Positions 1-8,337 of a stretch of DNA of 64,000 nt are shown piece after piece (the stretch's first letter is position 1; every line of letters starts with the position of its first letter). Source of the DNA: Methylomonas sp. 11b (GTDB lineage: Bacteria > Pseudomonadota > Gammaproteobacteria > Methylococcales > Methylomonadaceae); contig NZ_KI911557.1 of NCBI RefSeq assembly GCF_000515215.1, positions 2,971,741 through 3,035,740 on the forward strand, in the 5' to 3' direction. The notes under the pieces were generated by a model that saw only the letters and a program-made list of their open reading frames with translations, was not told the DNA's origin and did not search any database. Made by a program: the position numbers and the translations under genes.

Positions 1-864
1 GCCTATGTTCAGGATCAGATTACGTTCTTCGAAAGACTACATCTGTTGCTGGGCGGCCGCTACGATAACGTCACAACCGGTTCGCACTTTTCGCCCACAT
101 CGCTGACCGCGGCTCAAGCCGGGCGGGTCGCGCTTGAAGATAATGCCTTCAGTCCCAGAGCCGGTTTGTTATACCAAATTCAAGACTGGCTATCGATTTA
201 CGGAAGTTACACAAAATCGTTCTCCGCCAATAACGGCGTAAGCGCCAGCAATCAGCGCTTTGAACCGCAGATCGGCAAACAATACGAAATAGGACTAAAA
301 ATGGAGTCGCAAGATAAACGCTTTTCGTCGACGCTGGCGTTTTTCGAATTGACCAAAAGCAATCTGCTCACTGACGACCCAACCCAAGCCGACCCGAATT
401 TCCAGATACTCGCGGGAAAAATCAGAAGTAAAGGTATCGAGTTGGACTTGGCTGGACAAATTACCGATCAACTCCATCTATTAGCGACCTACGCTTACAC
501 TCAAGCCAATTACATCGAAGATTTCGACGGCTTGCAGGGCAATCGCCTGGAGAATGTGCCCCGGCACCAGGGCAGCCTCTGGGGCACCTGGCAGTTCAAC
601 GATGCCTTTAAAGCGAGTTTGGGTGTGGTTACCGTCGGCAGACGGTCCGGCGACGCCAACAATACCTTCGTCCTGCCGGGTTATGCGCGACTGGATGCGA
701 TGGCGGCGTATACGCATCGCATCGGTCAACACAGACTGACCGCCCAGCTAAATATCAACAATCTTTTAGATAAGGAGTATTACGCAAATTCGGACGGCGG
801 TAGCCTTGGCGCCATCCCCGGTTACCCAATCAATGTAATGGGTTCGTTGAAATATGAATTCTAA
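1..864 (+). CDS. TonB-dependent siderophore receptor, C-terminal part (truncated by window edge)
   Basis: The frame is open from base 1, so this is the last 287 residues of a longer protein. The segment reads as the outer half of an outer-membrane beta-barrel: alternating amphipathic strands, aromatic girdles, RPHQG-like NVPRHQGSLW, the NINNLLDKEYY motif typical of the last strands of siderophore receptors, and a terminal Phe (LKYEF) as needed for BAM recognition. Such receptors import ferric siderophores with TonB-ExbBD energy. The plug domain and TonB box lie outside the window, so the ligand cannot be assigned. No partner gene follows on the same strand within 1 kb. Confidence 0.9.
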   Translation, partial: AYVQDQITFFERLHLLLGGRYDNVTTGSHFSPTSLTAAQAGRVALEDNAFSPRAGLLYQIQDWLSIYGSYTKSFSANNGVSASNQRFEPQIGKQYEIGLKMESQDKRFSSTLAFFELTKSNLLTDDPTQADPNFQILAGKIRSKGIELDLAGQITDQLHLLATYAYTQANYIEDFDGLQGNRLENVPRHQGSLWGTWQFNDAFKASLGVVTVGRRSGDANNTFVLPGYARLDAMAAYTHRIGQHRLTAQLNINNLLDKEYYANSDGGSLGAIPGYPINVMGSLKYEF

Positions 865-896
865 AAGGCGAGCCGCGTAGACTAGATTAGGTGCCC

Positions 897-955
897 GCGT
901 AACCCAACACGCCGGCTTCGATTTGTCGGGTTACGCTTTAAGGAGCTAACCCGAC
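897..955. repeat. REP-like palindromic intergenic element
   Basis: Two overlapping inverted repeats share the middle arm. GCGTAACCC (897-905) pairs with GGGTTACGC (928-936), and GTCGGGTTA (925-933) pairs with TAACCCGAC (947-955), so the two hairpins exclude each other. The GTCGGGTTA/TAACCCGAC core is a common dispersed intergenic repeat in proteobacteria. It may also end the upstream receptor transcript, but no U tract follows. Confidence 0.6.
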
Positions 956-1136
956 CTAAATTTCGTCATTCCCACTCCGACTATGGATTCAAAAGTCACC
1001 GCATCGCTCAAAAAACATCATCGCCTGCCGTTTTCCTGCAATCCACGGATATATCGCCACAACCATAATCCTTACCTATCCGCACTTTGACCTGGGCCAT
1101 CAAGGCATACTTTTTTGCGCAATTAGCCACTGACAT

Positions 1137-1580
1137 TCAAAAAACCAAGCGCATGGGTAGCATCTCCGACGCCCTGAAGCCCTGTCGCTGGTAAAAGTGC
1201 TGCGCCTGCAGATTATCGGCGTCGGTCAACAAGCTAAGTCGACGGCAACCATTTTGCCGGGCAAACTCCACTGCGTGCTCCAACAACCGGCTACCAACGC
1301 CCAGGCCGCGAACATCGCTTGACACGACCATGTCTTCCAGCCAGGCCACCCGTTCGCCCAGCGCGGTGGAGACTGTGTAAAGCAGATTAACCATGCCGAC
1401 AATTTGGCTGTCACGGCGCACGACAAAGATATGGCCAATGTTCGGGTCGGTAATGATGCGCGTCAATCCCCGACTCTGAGCCTCATAATCAGGCTGAAAT
1501 TCTGCTTCTTGACTGAATAGTTCGCTCAAAAGATGGCAAAGCGCCGGGATGTCGGCAGGACTGGCCAGGATTATTTCCAC
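1137..1580 (-). CDS. GNAT family N-acetyltransferase
   Basis: A 147-residue protein, the normal size for a single GNAT domain. It carries the acetyl-CoA pyrophosphate-binding motif A as RGLGVGSRLLEHA, preceded by the beta4 strand WLEDMVVSSDVR and followed by FYQRQGFRAS, the usual C-terminal Tyr/Gly-Phe segment. GNAT enzymes transfer acetyl from acetyl-CoA to an amine. The substrate here is unknown. It stands alone, with about 90 bp to the next minus-strand gene, so it may be monocistronic. Confidence 0.85.
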   Translation of the reverse strand: MEIILASPADIPALCHLLSELFSQEAEFQPDYEAQSRGLTRIITDPNIGHIFVVRRDSQIVGMVNLLYTVSTALGERVAWLEDMVVSSDVRGLGVGSRLLEHAVEFARQNGCRRLSLLTDADNLQAQHFYQRQGFRASEMLPMRLVF

Positions 1581-1671
1581 TTCTATCTCCCGTATCCGAC
1601 CAAGGGTTTAAAGCGCACTGTTCGGCACATTGGTAAAGAGTCGTTCCGCATAGCTCAAACCACTTGGCAAC

Positions 1672-2238
1672 TTAGTCCTTAACTGCTTCAACCTGGATGA
1701 GTACCTTGACCTCATCCCCCACCGCCGGCACATATTTGTCGATGCCAAACTCAGAGCGTTTTATCGTGCCAACCGCATCGGCGCCGCAGGTATTTTTCAA
1801 TCTGATGATATTCATCCCACAGTAAAAGTGTTCGACATTCAGGTGTACGGGCTTGCTGATGCCGTGCAAGGTCAAGATGCCGTCCGCTCCGACCAGTTTC
1901 TCGCCTTGAAAACTGAGCTTGTCGGATTTGAAGCTCATCACCGGATATTGCGCACTGTCAAAAAACTCCTTGCCACGCAAATGCTCTTCCAACTCCGCCA
2001 AACCGGTACTGATAGACGCGGTGTTGACGCTGATGTCTATGCTGCCTTTACCCGCCGCGGCATCCAATGTCACTTTGCCGCTGGTTTCGTTAAACCGACC
2101 GCGTTGCGTGGAAAAACCCAAATGGCTGATTTCGAAGCTGGGAAAGGTGTGATGGCTATCGATGGTATAACTATCGGCGGCCAGCACGCTAAAACTTAAC
2201 AGACAGGCGGCGGTTGCGGTACTTAGTTTTCTAATCAT
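1672..2238 (-). CDS. YceI family periplasmic protein
   Basis: Predicted 188-residue secreted lipocalin-like protein. A signal peptide (RKLSTATAACLLSFSVLAA) is followed by DSYTIDSHHTFPSFEISHLGFSTQRGRFN, the diagnostic YceI start. The fold binds polyisoprenoids such as ubiquinone precursors in family members of known structure; the ligand here is not known. Two ATGs are in frame. The second (2238) is chosen because AAAGGAG lies six bases upstream of it, whereas the first abuts the GGAG. The closest homologues in structure are stress- or base-induced periplasmic proteins; induction here is untested. Confidence 0.9.
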   Translation of the reverse strand: MIRKLSTATAACLLSFSVLAADSYTIDSHHTFPSFEISHLGFSTQRGRFNETSGKVTLDAAAGKGSIDISVNTASISTGLAELEEHLRGKEFFDSAQYPVMSFKSDKLSFQGEKLVGADGILTLHGISKPVHLNVEHFYCGMNIIRLKNTCGADAVGTIKRSEFGIDKYVPAVGDEVKVLIQVEAVKD

Positions 2239-2344
2239 GATCATCTCCTTTGTGGGTTAAAACACCAGTGGCACTGCATTATTGCAGAGACTTTGTGATA
2301 ATAGATCAGCTTTAACTCCATCACTCTGGCCATTTGCCGCTCTC

Positions 2345-2689
2345 ATGCAACGAATCTATTACTATTACGCGGCCTTGATCGGCTTTTTCGGCCTGTTTTT
2401 GTTAATGATGGCTTGGCACACGCTATTGTTCCCATCCAACCAGTTACCAACCGCATTGCTATTGTTAATCTCAGTCGGACCTCTATTGCTGCCATTTAAA
2501 GGTTTATTGAACCGCGACCTGAAAAGCTGTACTTGGATGACTTATTTAAGCCTGCCGTATTTTGCGCATGGCGTCGCCGAAGCTTATGTCAGTCAAATCG
2601 AACGACCGTATGCGCTGCTGGAAGTGTTTTTCAGCCTGCTGCTGTGCTTCGGCGCCGGCCTGTATGTCTACACAGCGGAAAAAGCCTGA
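2345..2689 (+). CDS. DUF2069 family inner-membrane protein
   Basis: A 114-residue protein with about four hydrophobic segments (AALIGFFGLFLLMMAW, ALLLLISVGPLLLPF, WMTYLSLPYFAHGVAEAYV, LEVFFSLLLCFGAGLYVY). This pattern and the FKGLLNRDLKSCTWMTYLSLPYFAHGV segment match DUF2069, a small gammaproteobacterial membrane family of unknown role often found beside hda. The ATG at 2345 is preferred over an upstream ATG at 2282 because family members start with the short MQR-YYYY type lead into the first membrane span. It ends 11 bp before hda, so the two are likely cotranscribed. Confidence 0.8.
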   Translation: MQRIYYYYAALIGFFGLFLLMMAWHTLLFPSNQLPTALLLLISVGPLLLPFKGLLNRDLKSCTWMTYLSLPYFAHGVAEAYVSQIERPYALLEVFFSLLLCFGAGLYVYTAEKA

Positions 2690-2700
2690 GCATAATCGGC

Positions 2701-3393
2701 ATGCAAGTCCCGTTACAATTCGAGTTTCAGAACGATCAGACCTTTGCCAGTTTTTTTCCAGGCGATAACGCCGAAATCGTCACTCAGTTGCAGGCCTTGG
2801 CCACAAACGGCCAGGAGCAACAGATTTTTGTTTGGGGCGATGCCGGTAGCGGTAAGAGCCATTTATTACAGGCCTGTTGTCAGCAAGCCAAGCTGGCGGG
2901 GAAAGATCCGTTTTATCTGGCTTTTAACGCTGACAAACTGCCGTCACCGACCTTGCTGGAAGGCTTGGAAGACCTGGAGTTGGTCTGTTTCGACAATATT
3001 CAATTGCTTGCCGACCATAGTGATTGGGAGCACGCGCTATTCGCGTTTTACAACACCCATCGGCAAAACAACCATAAACTGCTGCTGGCCGCCGATTGCC
3101 CGCCGAAGTTTTTAAGCTTTGCCTTGCCCGACTTAAAAACCCGGATGGCCTGGGGGCTGACCTTAAAAATTCAGCCCTTGCGCGATGATCAGTTAATCGA
3201 GGCGCTGACGTATAAAGCCCATTTTCTGGGCTTTGACATTCCGCCGGCAGTTGGGCGGTTTTTGTTGAATCATTACGTTCACGATTTGGCGGCGCTATGG
3301 TTGCTCCTGGAAAAAATCGACCGCGCCACCTTGGCCGCGCAACGCAAATTAACCATTCCGTTTTTAAAGCAAATTCTGGCTGACGAAACATGA
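2701..3393 (+). CDS. hda: DnaA regulatory inactivator Hda
   Basis: A 230-residue DnaA-like AAA+ protein lacking the DnaA DNA-binding domain IV. In the family, Hda on the DNA-loaded sliding clamp stimulates hydrolysis of ATP bound to DnaA and so prevents re-initiation. The N-terminus MQVPLQFEF resembles the clamp-binding hexapeptide. The Walker A motif GDAGSGKS is at residues 46-53, and LELVCFDNIQLL is the Walker B strand. The start at 2701 puts the clamp motif at the extreme N-terminus, as expected; a longer in-frame extension exists but overlaps the upstream gene. The stop overlaps the next start by 4 bp (ATGA). Confidence 0.92.
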   Translation: MQVPLQFEFQNDQTFASFFPGDNAEIVTQLQALATNGQEQQIFVWGDAGSGKSHLLQACCQQAKLAGKDPFYLAFNADKLPSPTLLEGLEDLELVCFDNIQLLADHSDWEHALFAFYNTHRQNNHKLLLAADCPPKFLSFALPDLKTRMAWGLTLKIQPLRDDQLIEALTYKAHFLGFDIPPAVGRFLLNHYVHDLAALWLLLEKIDRATLAAQRKLTIPFLKQILADET

Positions 3394-4328
3394 ACAGCAA
3401 AGTATTGATTGTTGGCGCCGGTGCCATCGGCGGGTTTTATGGCGGCCTGCTAGCTAAGGCTGGTGCCGATGTCTCGGTGGTGTGCCGCTCCGATTATCAC
3501 GTGGTCAAGCAGCAGGGTTACCATATCGAAAGCCATGCGTTGGGCTGTTGGCATTTTATGCCTAACCAGGTATTGCTCGATGTAGCCGATTACCAAGGCC
3601 GAGCCGACTATGTGATCTTATGCACTAAGGTAACCGCCGACATTGATCGGGTGGCGCTGATTCGCGATGCAGTAACGCCGCACACGGCGATTGTGCTGAT
3701 CCAAAACGGCGTCGAGATTGAACCAGAGCTGCAACAAGCTTTCCCGGATAATCTGTTAATCAGCGGCTTGGCGTTTATCTGCTGTAATCGACTGGCCCCC
3801 GGTGAGATTAGCCATTTGGCTTACGGCAAACTGATCCTGGGCAATCTGTCGGAGACTGATGAGCCGAAAACGCAGTATTTGCGCGACTTGTTCCTGCGGG
3901 CCGGCATCGAATGTCTGGTTAGTGAAGATATTGTCGCCAGCCGCTGGCAAAAGTGCGTCTGGAATGCGCCGTTCAATCCGCTATCGGTGCTGTCCGGTGG
4001 ATTGGCAACTCAGGCGATATTGCAGAATCAGGAGAATTTTGTGCGCCGGGTCATGCAGGAAGTCTGTAGTATTGCCGACGCTTGCGGCCATCCGCTACCG
4101 GCCAATATTGTCGAAAATCACATTGCCCTGACACGCGATATGCCGCCCTACAAAACCAGCATGCTGCTGGATTTTGAACGTGGACATACCATGGAAACCG
4201 AGGCCATTCTCGGTAACGCGGTGCGCGCCGCCCAGCGGCAAGGTGTAGACTGCCCCTGCCTACAATCGCTTTATGTATTGATGCAACTCCGGGAGCTGCA
4301 AATCCGTTCCAATAGCCTTCTTAACTAA
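3390..4328 (+). CDS. panE: 2-dehydropantoate 2-reductase (ketopantoate reductase family)
   Basis: A 312-residue protein of the ApbA/PanE family, which reduces ketopantoate to pantoate with NADPH in pantothenate synthesis. An N-terminal Rossmann motif VGAGAIGGFYGG (from residue 7) is followed by IQNGVEIEPEL and by the C-terminal helical domain with the conserved Lys/Asn segment RWQKCVWNAPFNPLSVL and ETEAILGN. It overlaps hda by 4 bp, indicating translational coupling. Several paralogues of this family act on other 2-keto acids, so the family call is firm and the exact substrate is likely but not certain. Confidence 0.85.
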   Translation: MNSKVLIVGAGAIGGFYGGLLAKAGADVSVVCRSDYHVVKQQGYHIESHALGCWHFMPNQVLLDVADYQGRADYVILCTKVTADIDRVALIRDAVTPHTAIVLIQNGVEIEPELQQAFPDNLLISGLAFICCNRLAPGEISHLAYGKLILGNLSETDEPKTQYLRDLFLRAGIECLVSEDIVASRWQKCVWNAPFNPLSVLSGGLATQAILQNQENFVRRVMQEVCSIADACGHPLPANIVENHIALTRDMPPYKTSMLLDFERGHTMETEAILGNAVRAAQRQGVDCPCLQSLYVLMQLRELQIRSNSLLN

Positions 4329-4548
4329 TTCACACAATTGACATTCTGCTTTTTGTTATTTTTCGGTTAGAATGTGAAGATTTTCATTGACCTTGTCTTT
4401 GAAGAAGCCGTGTGAATTTCGCCTCAGACCCTTGCAAAGCGAAGACCGGCCGCATATTTCGCTAGACTAGCAGCTATGTGATCCACAACCAACCGTGGCA
4501 ATGGTGCTGGGGTTTAAAAGTTTTTATGTCCATTTTTAGAGTATAACC

Positions 4549-6654
4549 ATGACTGATCTATCGCTTTACAGAAACATCGGCATCTTCGCTCACGTCGATG
4601 CCGGTAAAACCACTACCACCGAGCGGATTTTGAAGCTGACCGGAAAAATCCACAAAATCGGCGAAGTGCACGATGGCGCGGCGACTACAGACTTCATGGT
4701 GCAGGAGCAAGAACGCGGCATCACCATTCAATCGGCTGCGACCACCTGTTTTTGGCCGGGCAGCACCAACCAATTTCAACCGCACCGTTTCAATATCATC
4801 GACACCCCTGGGCACGTTGACTTTACTATCGAAGTTTATCGTTCCTTGAAAGTGTTGGACGGCGGCGTCGGTGTATTCTGCGGTTCCGGCGGCGTTGAGC
4901 CACAATCCGAAACCAACTGGCGTTATGCGAACGACTCCAAAGTCTCTCGCGTCATCTACGTCAACAAACTGGACAGATTGGGCGCGGACTTCTATCGCGT
5001 CGTTAAACAGGTCGAACAAGTATTGGGCGCGAAACCGGTTGTAATGACCCTGCCTATCGGCGAAGAAGAAAACTTTGTCGGCGTGGTCGATTTGCTGACC
5101 CGTAAAGCCTGGGTGTGGGATAACTCCGGTGACCCATTGAAATACGAAATTCAAGACGTCCCTGCTGATATGGCAGAGCAAGTCGAAGAATGGCGCGCGA
5201 AATTGATCGACCAAGTGGCTGATCAAGACGACGACATCATGGAAAAATATCTGGAAGGCGAAGAGCCAACCATCGAAGAAATCAAACGTTGCATCCGTAA
5301 AGGTACCATCGCGATGGATTTCTTCCCGACTTTCTGCGGTTCGTCTTTCAAAAACAAAGGCGTGCAATTGGTACTGGACGGCGTGATCGAGTATTTGCCG
5401 AACCCAACCGAAGTTAATCCACAGCCTGAAACCGACCTGGAAGGCGTGCCAACCGGCGAGCACGCGATCGTCGATGCCGACCGCCCATTGCGCGCACTGG
5501 TGTTCAAAATCATGGACGACCGTTTCGGCGCCTTGAACTTTGTCCGTATCTACTCCGGCCGCATCAAAAAAGGCGACACCCTGCTGAACACCTTTACCGG
5601 TAAAACCGAGCGTATCGGCCGTATGGTGGAAATGCACGCCGACGACCGCAACGAGATCGAAACCGCGCAAGCCGGTGACATCGTGGCCTTGATCGGTTTG
5701 AAAAACGTACAAACCGGTCATACCTTGTGCGACCCAGACCAACCGGCCACTCTGGAACCGATGGTATTCCCAGATCCCGTCATCTCGATTGCCATTTCGC
5801 CAAAAGACAAAGGCAGCAACGAGAAAATGGGCATCGCGATCGGCAAAATGGTGCAGGAAGACCCGTCTTTCCGCGTCGAAACCGACCAAGAAAGCGGCGA
5901 AACCATCATCAAAGGCATGGGCGAGTTGCATCTTGACATCAAAGTCGACATTTTGCGCCGTACCCACGGTGTGGACGTCAACGTTGGCAAACCACAGGTG
6001 GCTTACCGCGAAACCATTACTCAACGTATCGAAGACAGCTACACCCACAAAAAACAATCGGGCGGTTCAGGTCAATACGCGAAAATCGATTACGTCATCG
6101 AGCCAGGCGAGCCAGGCAGCGGTTTTGTTTTCGAATCGCAAGTTACCGGCGGTAACGTACCTCGCGAATACTGGCCTGCTGTTGAAAAAGGCTTTAAAGC
6201 CAGTATCGACAAAGGTGTGTTGGCAGGCTTCCCTTGCTTGGATTTCAAAGTCATTCTGACCGACGGCGGCTTCCACGCAGTTGACTCCTCGTCCATCGCT
6301 TTCGAAATCGCTGCTCGCGCCGCGTATCGTCAATCGATCCCAAAAGGTAATCCGCAATTGCTGGAACCGATCATGAAAGTTGACGTATTCACCCCGGATG
6401 CGCACGTCGGTGACGTGATCGGCGACTTGAACCGTCGTCGCGGCATGATCAAATCGCAAGATGCAGGCATTACCGGTGTACGTATCAAAGCCGATGTGCC
6501 ACTGAGCGACATGTTCGGTTACATTGGCGATTTGCGTACCATGACCTCAGGTCGCGGCCAGTTCTCCATGGAGTTCTCGCACTACACCGCCTGCCCTCGT
6601 AACGTCGCGGAAGAAGTGATCAAAGAAGTTAAGGAACGCAACAAAGACAAATAA
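4549..6654 (+). CDS. fusA: Elongation factor G, second-copy (EF-G2) type
   Basis: A 701-residue translational GTPase. G1 is AHVDAGKT (residues 14-21), G3 is DTPGHVDF and G4 is NKLD (139-142). Domains II-V follow, ending in the [25 protein letters not shown] region. EF-G drives tRNA-mRNA translocation and, in some paralogues, ribosome recycling. It stands alone, not next to rpsL, rpsG or tuf. From memory its lead sequence ([20 protein letters not shown] and the RYANDSKV segment) resembles the extra EF-G of Vibrio and Shewanella more than the str-operon copy. Codon use is strongly optimised, which suggests high expression. A second copy elsewhere in the genome is expected but not visible. Confidence 0.93.
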   Translation: MTDLSLYRNIGIFAHVDAGKTTTTERILKLTGKIHKIGEVHDGAATTDFMVQEQERGITIQSAATTCFWPGSTNQFQPHRFNIIDTPGHVDFTIEVYRSLKVLDGGVGVFCGSGGVEPQSETNWRYANDSKVSRVIYVNKLDRLGADFYRVVKQVEQVLGAKPVVMTLPIGEEENFVGVVDLLTRKAWVWDNSGDPLKYEIQDVPADMAEQVEEWRAKLIDQVADQDDDIMEKYLEGEEPTIEEIKRCIRKGTIAMDFFPTFCGSSFKNKGVQLVLDGVIEYLPNPTEVNPQPETDLEGVPTGEHAIVDADRPLRALVFKIMDDRFGALNFVRIYSGRIKKGDTLLNTFTGKTERIGRMVEMHADDRNEIETAQAGDIVALIGLKNVQTGHTLCDPDQPATLEPMVFPDPVISIAISPKDKGSNEKMGIAIGKMVQEDPSFRVETDQESGETIIKGMGELHLDIKVDILRRTHGVDVNVGKPQVAYRETITQRIEDSYTHKKQSGGSGQYAKIDYVIEPGEPGSGFVFESQVTGGNVPREYWPAVEKGFKASIDKGVLAGFPCLDFKVILTDGGFHAVDSSSIAFEIAARAAYRQSIPKGNPQLLEPIMKVDVFTPDAHVGDVIGDLNRRRGMIKSQDAGITGVRIKADVPLSDMFGYIGDLRTMTSGRGQFSMEFSHYTACPRNVAEEVIKEVKERNKDK

Positions 6655-6709
6655 GCATCATAGGGGCTGACCTTGTCGGCCCTTACCCTGCTTAGTTTTG
6701 CCGATCAGC

Positions 6710-6741
6710 CACCTGCCGCGTTAAGCGGCAGGTGCATTTTT
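6710..6741 (+). terminator. Rho-independent terminator after EF-G
   Basis: A perfect 10-bp GC-rich stem, CACCTGCCGC (6710-6719) with GCGGCAGGTG (6725-6734), encloses a 5-base loop and is followed by a short T run (CATTTTTA). It separates the EF-G gene from the ferredoxin gene. Confidence 0.85.
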
Positions 6742-6801
6742 ACCATACAGTATCCGCTATGCACGGACACTTGTTCATTTACCTAACCTTGGAAGAACAA
6801 T

Positions 6802-7125
6802 ATGGCTTTTGTAATCACCGAAAACTGCATCAAATGCAAATTTACCGACTGTGTTGACGTATGCCCCGTCGATTGCTTTCATGAAGGTCCCAATTTTCTG
6901 GTTATAGACCCCGACGAATGTATCGATTGCACCTTGTGCGAACCTGAATGCCCAGCCAACGCCATCCACGCCGAAGACGAGCTACCGGAAGGTCAAGAGC
7001 ACTTCGCAGCACTGAACGCGGAACTGGCCAAACAATGGCCTATCATTACGGAAGTGAAAGACTCTTTGCCGGACGCCGACGAGTGGAACGGCAAACCCGG
7101 CAAACTTGCGTTGTTGGAAAAGTAA
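6802..7125 (+). CDS. fdxA: 7Fe ferredoxin, FdxA type ([3Fe-4S][4Fe-4S])
   Basis: A 107-residue cytosolic electron carrier. Cys9, Cys17 and Cys50 would bind the 3Fe cluster, and Cys21, Cys40, Cys43 and Cys46 the 4Fe cluster, the same spacing as in Azotobacter ferredoxin I with a one-residue offset. The C-terminal half (from about residue 60) is the acidic extension typical of FdxA. GGAAG lies about 7 bp before the ATG. It is flanked by a terminator on each side and so is probably monocistronic. The redox partner is not indicated by the context. Confidence 0.93.
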   Translation: MAFVITENCIKCKFTDCVDVCPVDCFHEGPNFLVIDPDECIDCTLCEPECPANAIHAEDELPEGQEHFAALNAELAKQWPIITEVKDSLPDADEWNGKPGKLALLEK

Positions 7126-7151
7126 GAACTGTCATTATTTAATGCAATACC

Positions 7152-7190
7152 GAACCTACTGCCCTTCCTAACCGGAAGGGCAGTAGGTTC
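7152..7190. terminator. Long stem-loop between convergent fdxA and the RRM-DUF3240 gene
   Basis: A perfect 17-bp inverted repeat: 7152-7168 (GAACCTACTGCCCTTCC) pairs with 7174-7190 around a 5-base loop. It sits between convergent genes and could end transcription in both directions, although neither side has a long U tract. Confidence 0.7.
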
Positions 7191-7219
7191 AACCCATCGT
7201 TAAAGCATCCGCTTAATAA

Positions 7220-7933
7220 CTAGATTTCACCCTTCTCGACCACTGGCATAATCCAGTAATGGATACCGGAGCCGGCAAATTCGGACTTCAATTTTTCCAG
7301 CAAGGCGGAAATAGCCATTTTCTCGGCGTAAATCTGAAAGCGCGCGGTTTGCTGATCGGCATCGTCGGCTTCGGTGAGAAATTTGGTGATTTTGTGCTCG
7401 CCGGTATCACTATTGAGCAGCTCTTCCTCAAAACTGATCAGGCACTCCATCATCGGCCCCTCCATGACAGGTGGCACGATAAATGATATGGAGAACTGTT
7501 GATGATGCACGGTTCGGAAAAAATCATCTTCACTGTTAAAACGATCAGACGCATTTTTGATTACTTGTAGATACTTACCGCGCCTGCGATCACCCTTGCG
7601 CTTTTCGATAATATCGGCAGACACAGGCGTCTGATTTTGGCGAGGGTCGTTGTACCAGCTACGATGGTAATAAGGCCTAACCACCACCATTCTGCCGTTA
7701 AACCGGCGATTTTTTAAACCTTTAACAACTCTTTGCACGGAAAGCTCGGAATCCAGCGTTACCACACCGTGATATTCGATAGTACCTATGCGGGTATCCT
7801 GTAAGGCCAGAATCTCCACATCGACTATACGGCCGGATTTTCTGAATAAGCCACTTTTCAAAGCAGGGGCCACAAACTCGGAAATTTCAGTATGCCTGGT
7901 ATTAGCAGGAATGCGTCGCAAAAAGATGTTCAT
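7220..7933 (-). CDS. RRM-like RNA-binding domain fused to DUF3240 (PII-like) domain
   Basis: A 237-residue protein in two parts. Residues 1-95 look like an RNA recognition motif: MNIFLRRIP is an RNP2-like first strand, IGTIEYHGVVTLDS an RNP1-like third strand, and GRMVVVRPYYHRSWYNDPR a basic last strand and tail. A charged linker rich in Lys and Arg (EKRKGDRRRGKY) leads to residues 145-237, a DUF3240 domain. It shares RFQ-Y-E--ISALL-KLK--F-GSG-HYW--P--E-G with the product of the next gene upstream. DUF3240 proteins resemble PII/CutA-like small regulators and occur in RND efflux operons. It lies about 100 bp downstream of the pump operon on the same strand. Function unknown; the domain calls are by eye. 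Confidence 0.75.
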   Translation of the reverse strand: MNIFLRRIPANTRHTEISEFVAPALKSGLFRKSGRIVDVEILALQDTRIGTIEYHGVVTLDSELSVQRVVKGLKNRRFNGRMVVVRPYYHRSWYNDPRQNQTPVSADIIEKRKGDRRRGKYLQVIKNASDRFNSEDDFFRTVHHQQFSISFIVPPVMEGPMMECLISFEEELLNSDTGEHKITKFLTEADDADQQTARFQIYAEKMAISALLEKLKSEFAGSGIHYWIMPVVEKGEI

Positions 7934-8031
7934 AGGGCTATGTGTGGCAAGAAAAATAGCTCATTCAAAAATGTTTAACTGCTGTTTGTCCGAACTGTAG
8001 CATCCCCAGTCGTTTTCTGCATGCTTTATGC

Positions 8032-8337
8032 TTAGATGATGCCTTGTTCGATAGCCGGCACCAGCCAATAATGAAGTCCGGAACCGTTAAAATCCGCCTT
8101 TAGCTTAGTCAATAATGCGGAAATGTTTTGTCTTTCCACATACATTTGAAAACGAATTTTGCGTTGATGTCCCGCGACCTGCTCTGCCAGCGACAAACCC
8201 TGCCGATTGTGATCGTGAACATTGGCCGGAAAACTGGTAAAACCCTGAGACCATTCCAATGACAGCAAACAATCGACCAACGCCTCTTCCAGGCTGGGCG
8301 GCACATTCACAGTCAGTAAAAATGCTTCGTGACTCAT
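8032..8337 (-). CDS. DUF3240 family protein, last gene of the RND operon
   Basis: A 101-residue protein, one complete DUF3240 domain (start MSHEAFLLTVNVPPSLEE, end GSGLHYWLVPAIEQGII). The family is ferredoxin-fold/PII-like and is found almost exclusively beside heavy-metal RND pumps; its biochemical role is unknown, and a regulatory or metal-sensing role is inferred from that neighbourhood. The ATG at 8337 overlaps the pump stop codon (8334-8336) by ATGA. This decides the start over a much longer open frame that would run antiparallel-coded pump sequence. It is homologous to the C-terminal domain of the neighbouring RRM fusion. Confidence 0.85.
   Translation of the reverse strand: MSHEAFLLTVNVPPSLEEALVDCLLSLEWSQGFTSFPANVHDHNRQGLSLAEQVAGHQRKIRFQMYVERQNISALLTKLKADFNGSGLHYWLVPAIEQGII

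Noticed and set aside
4329..4548. TTGACA at about 4337 considered as the -35 box of the EF-G promoter.
   Set aside because: The nearest -10-like TAGAAT is about 24 bases away, too far for a standard sigma-70 promoter; no better pair stood out.
4558..6057. A 499-codon open frame on the minus strand inside the EF-G gene.
   Set aside because: It is antisense to a well-matched EF-G. Strong codon bias leaves few stops in the opposite frame; the peptide is Phe/Val/Asp-rich with no recognisable domain.
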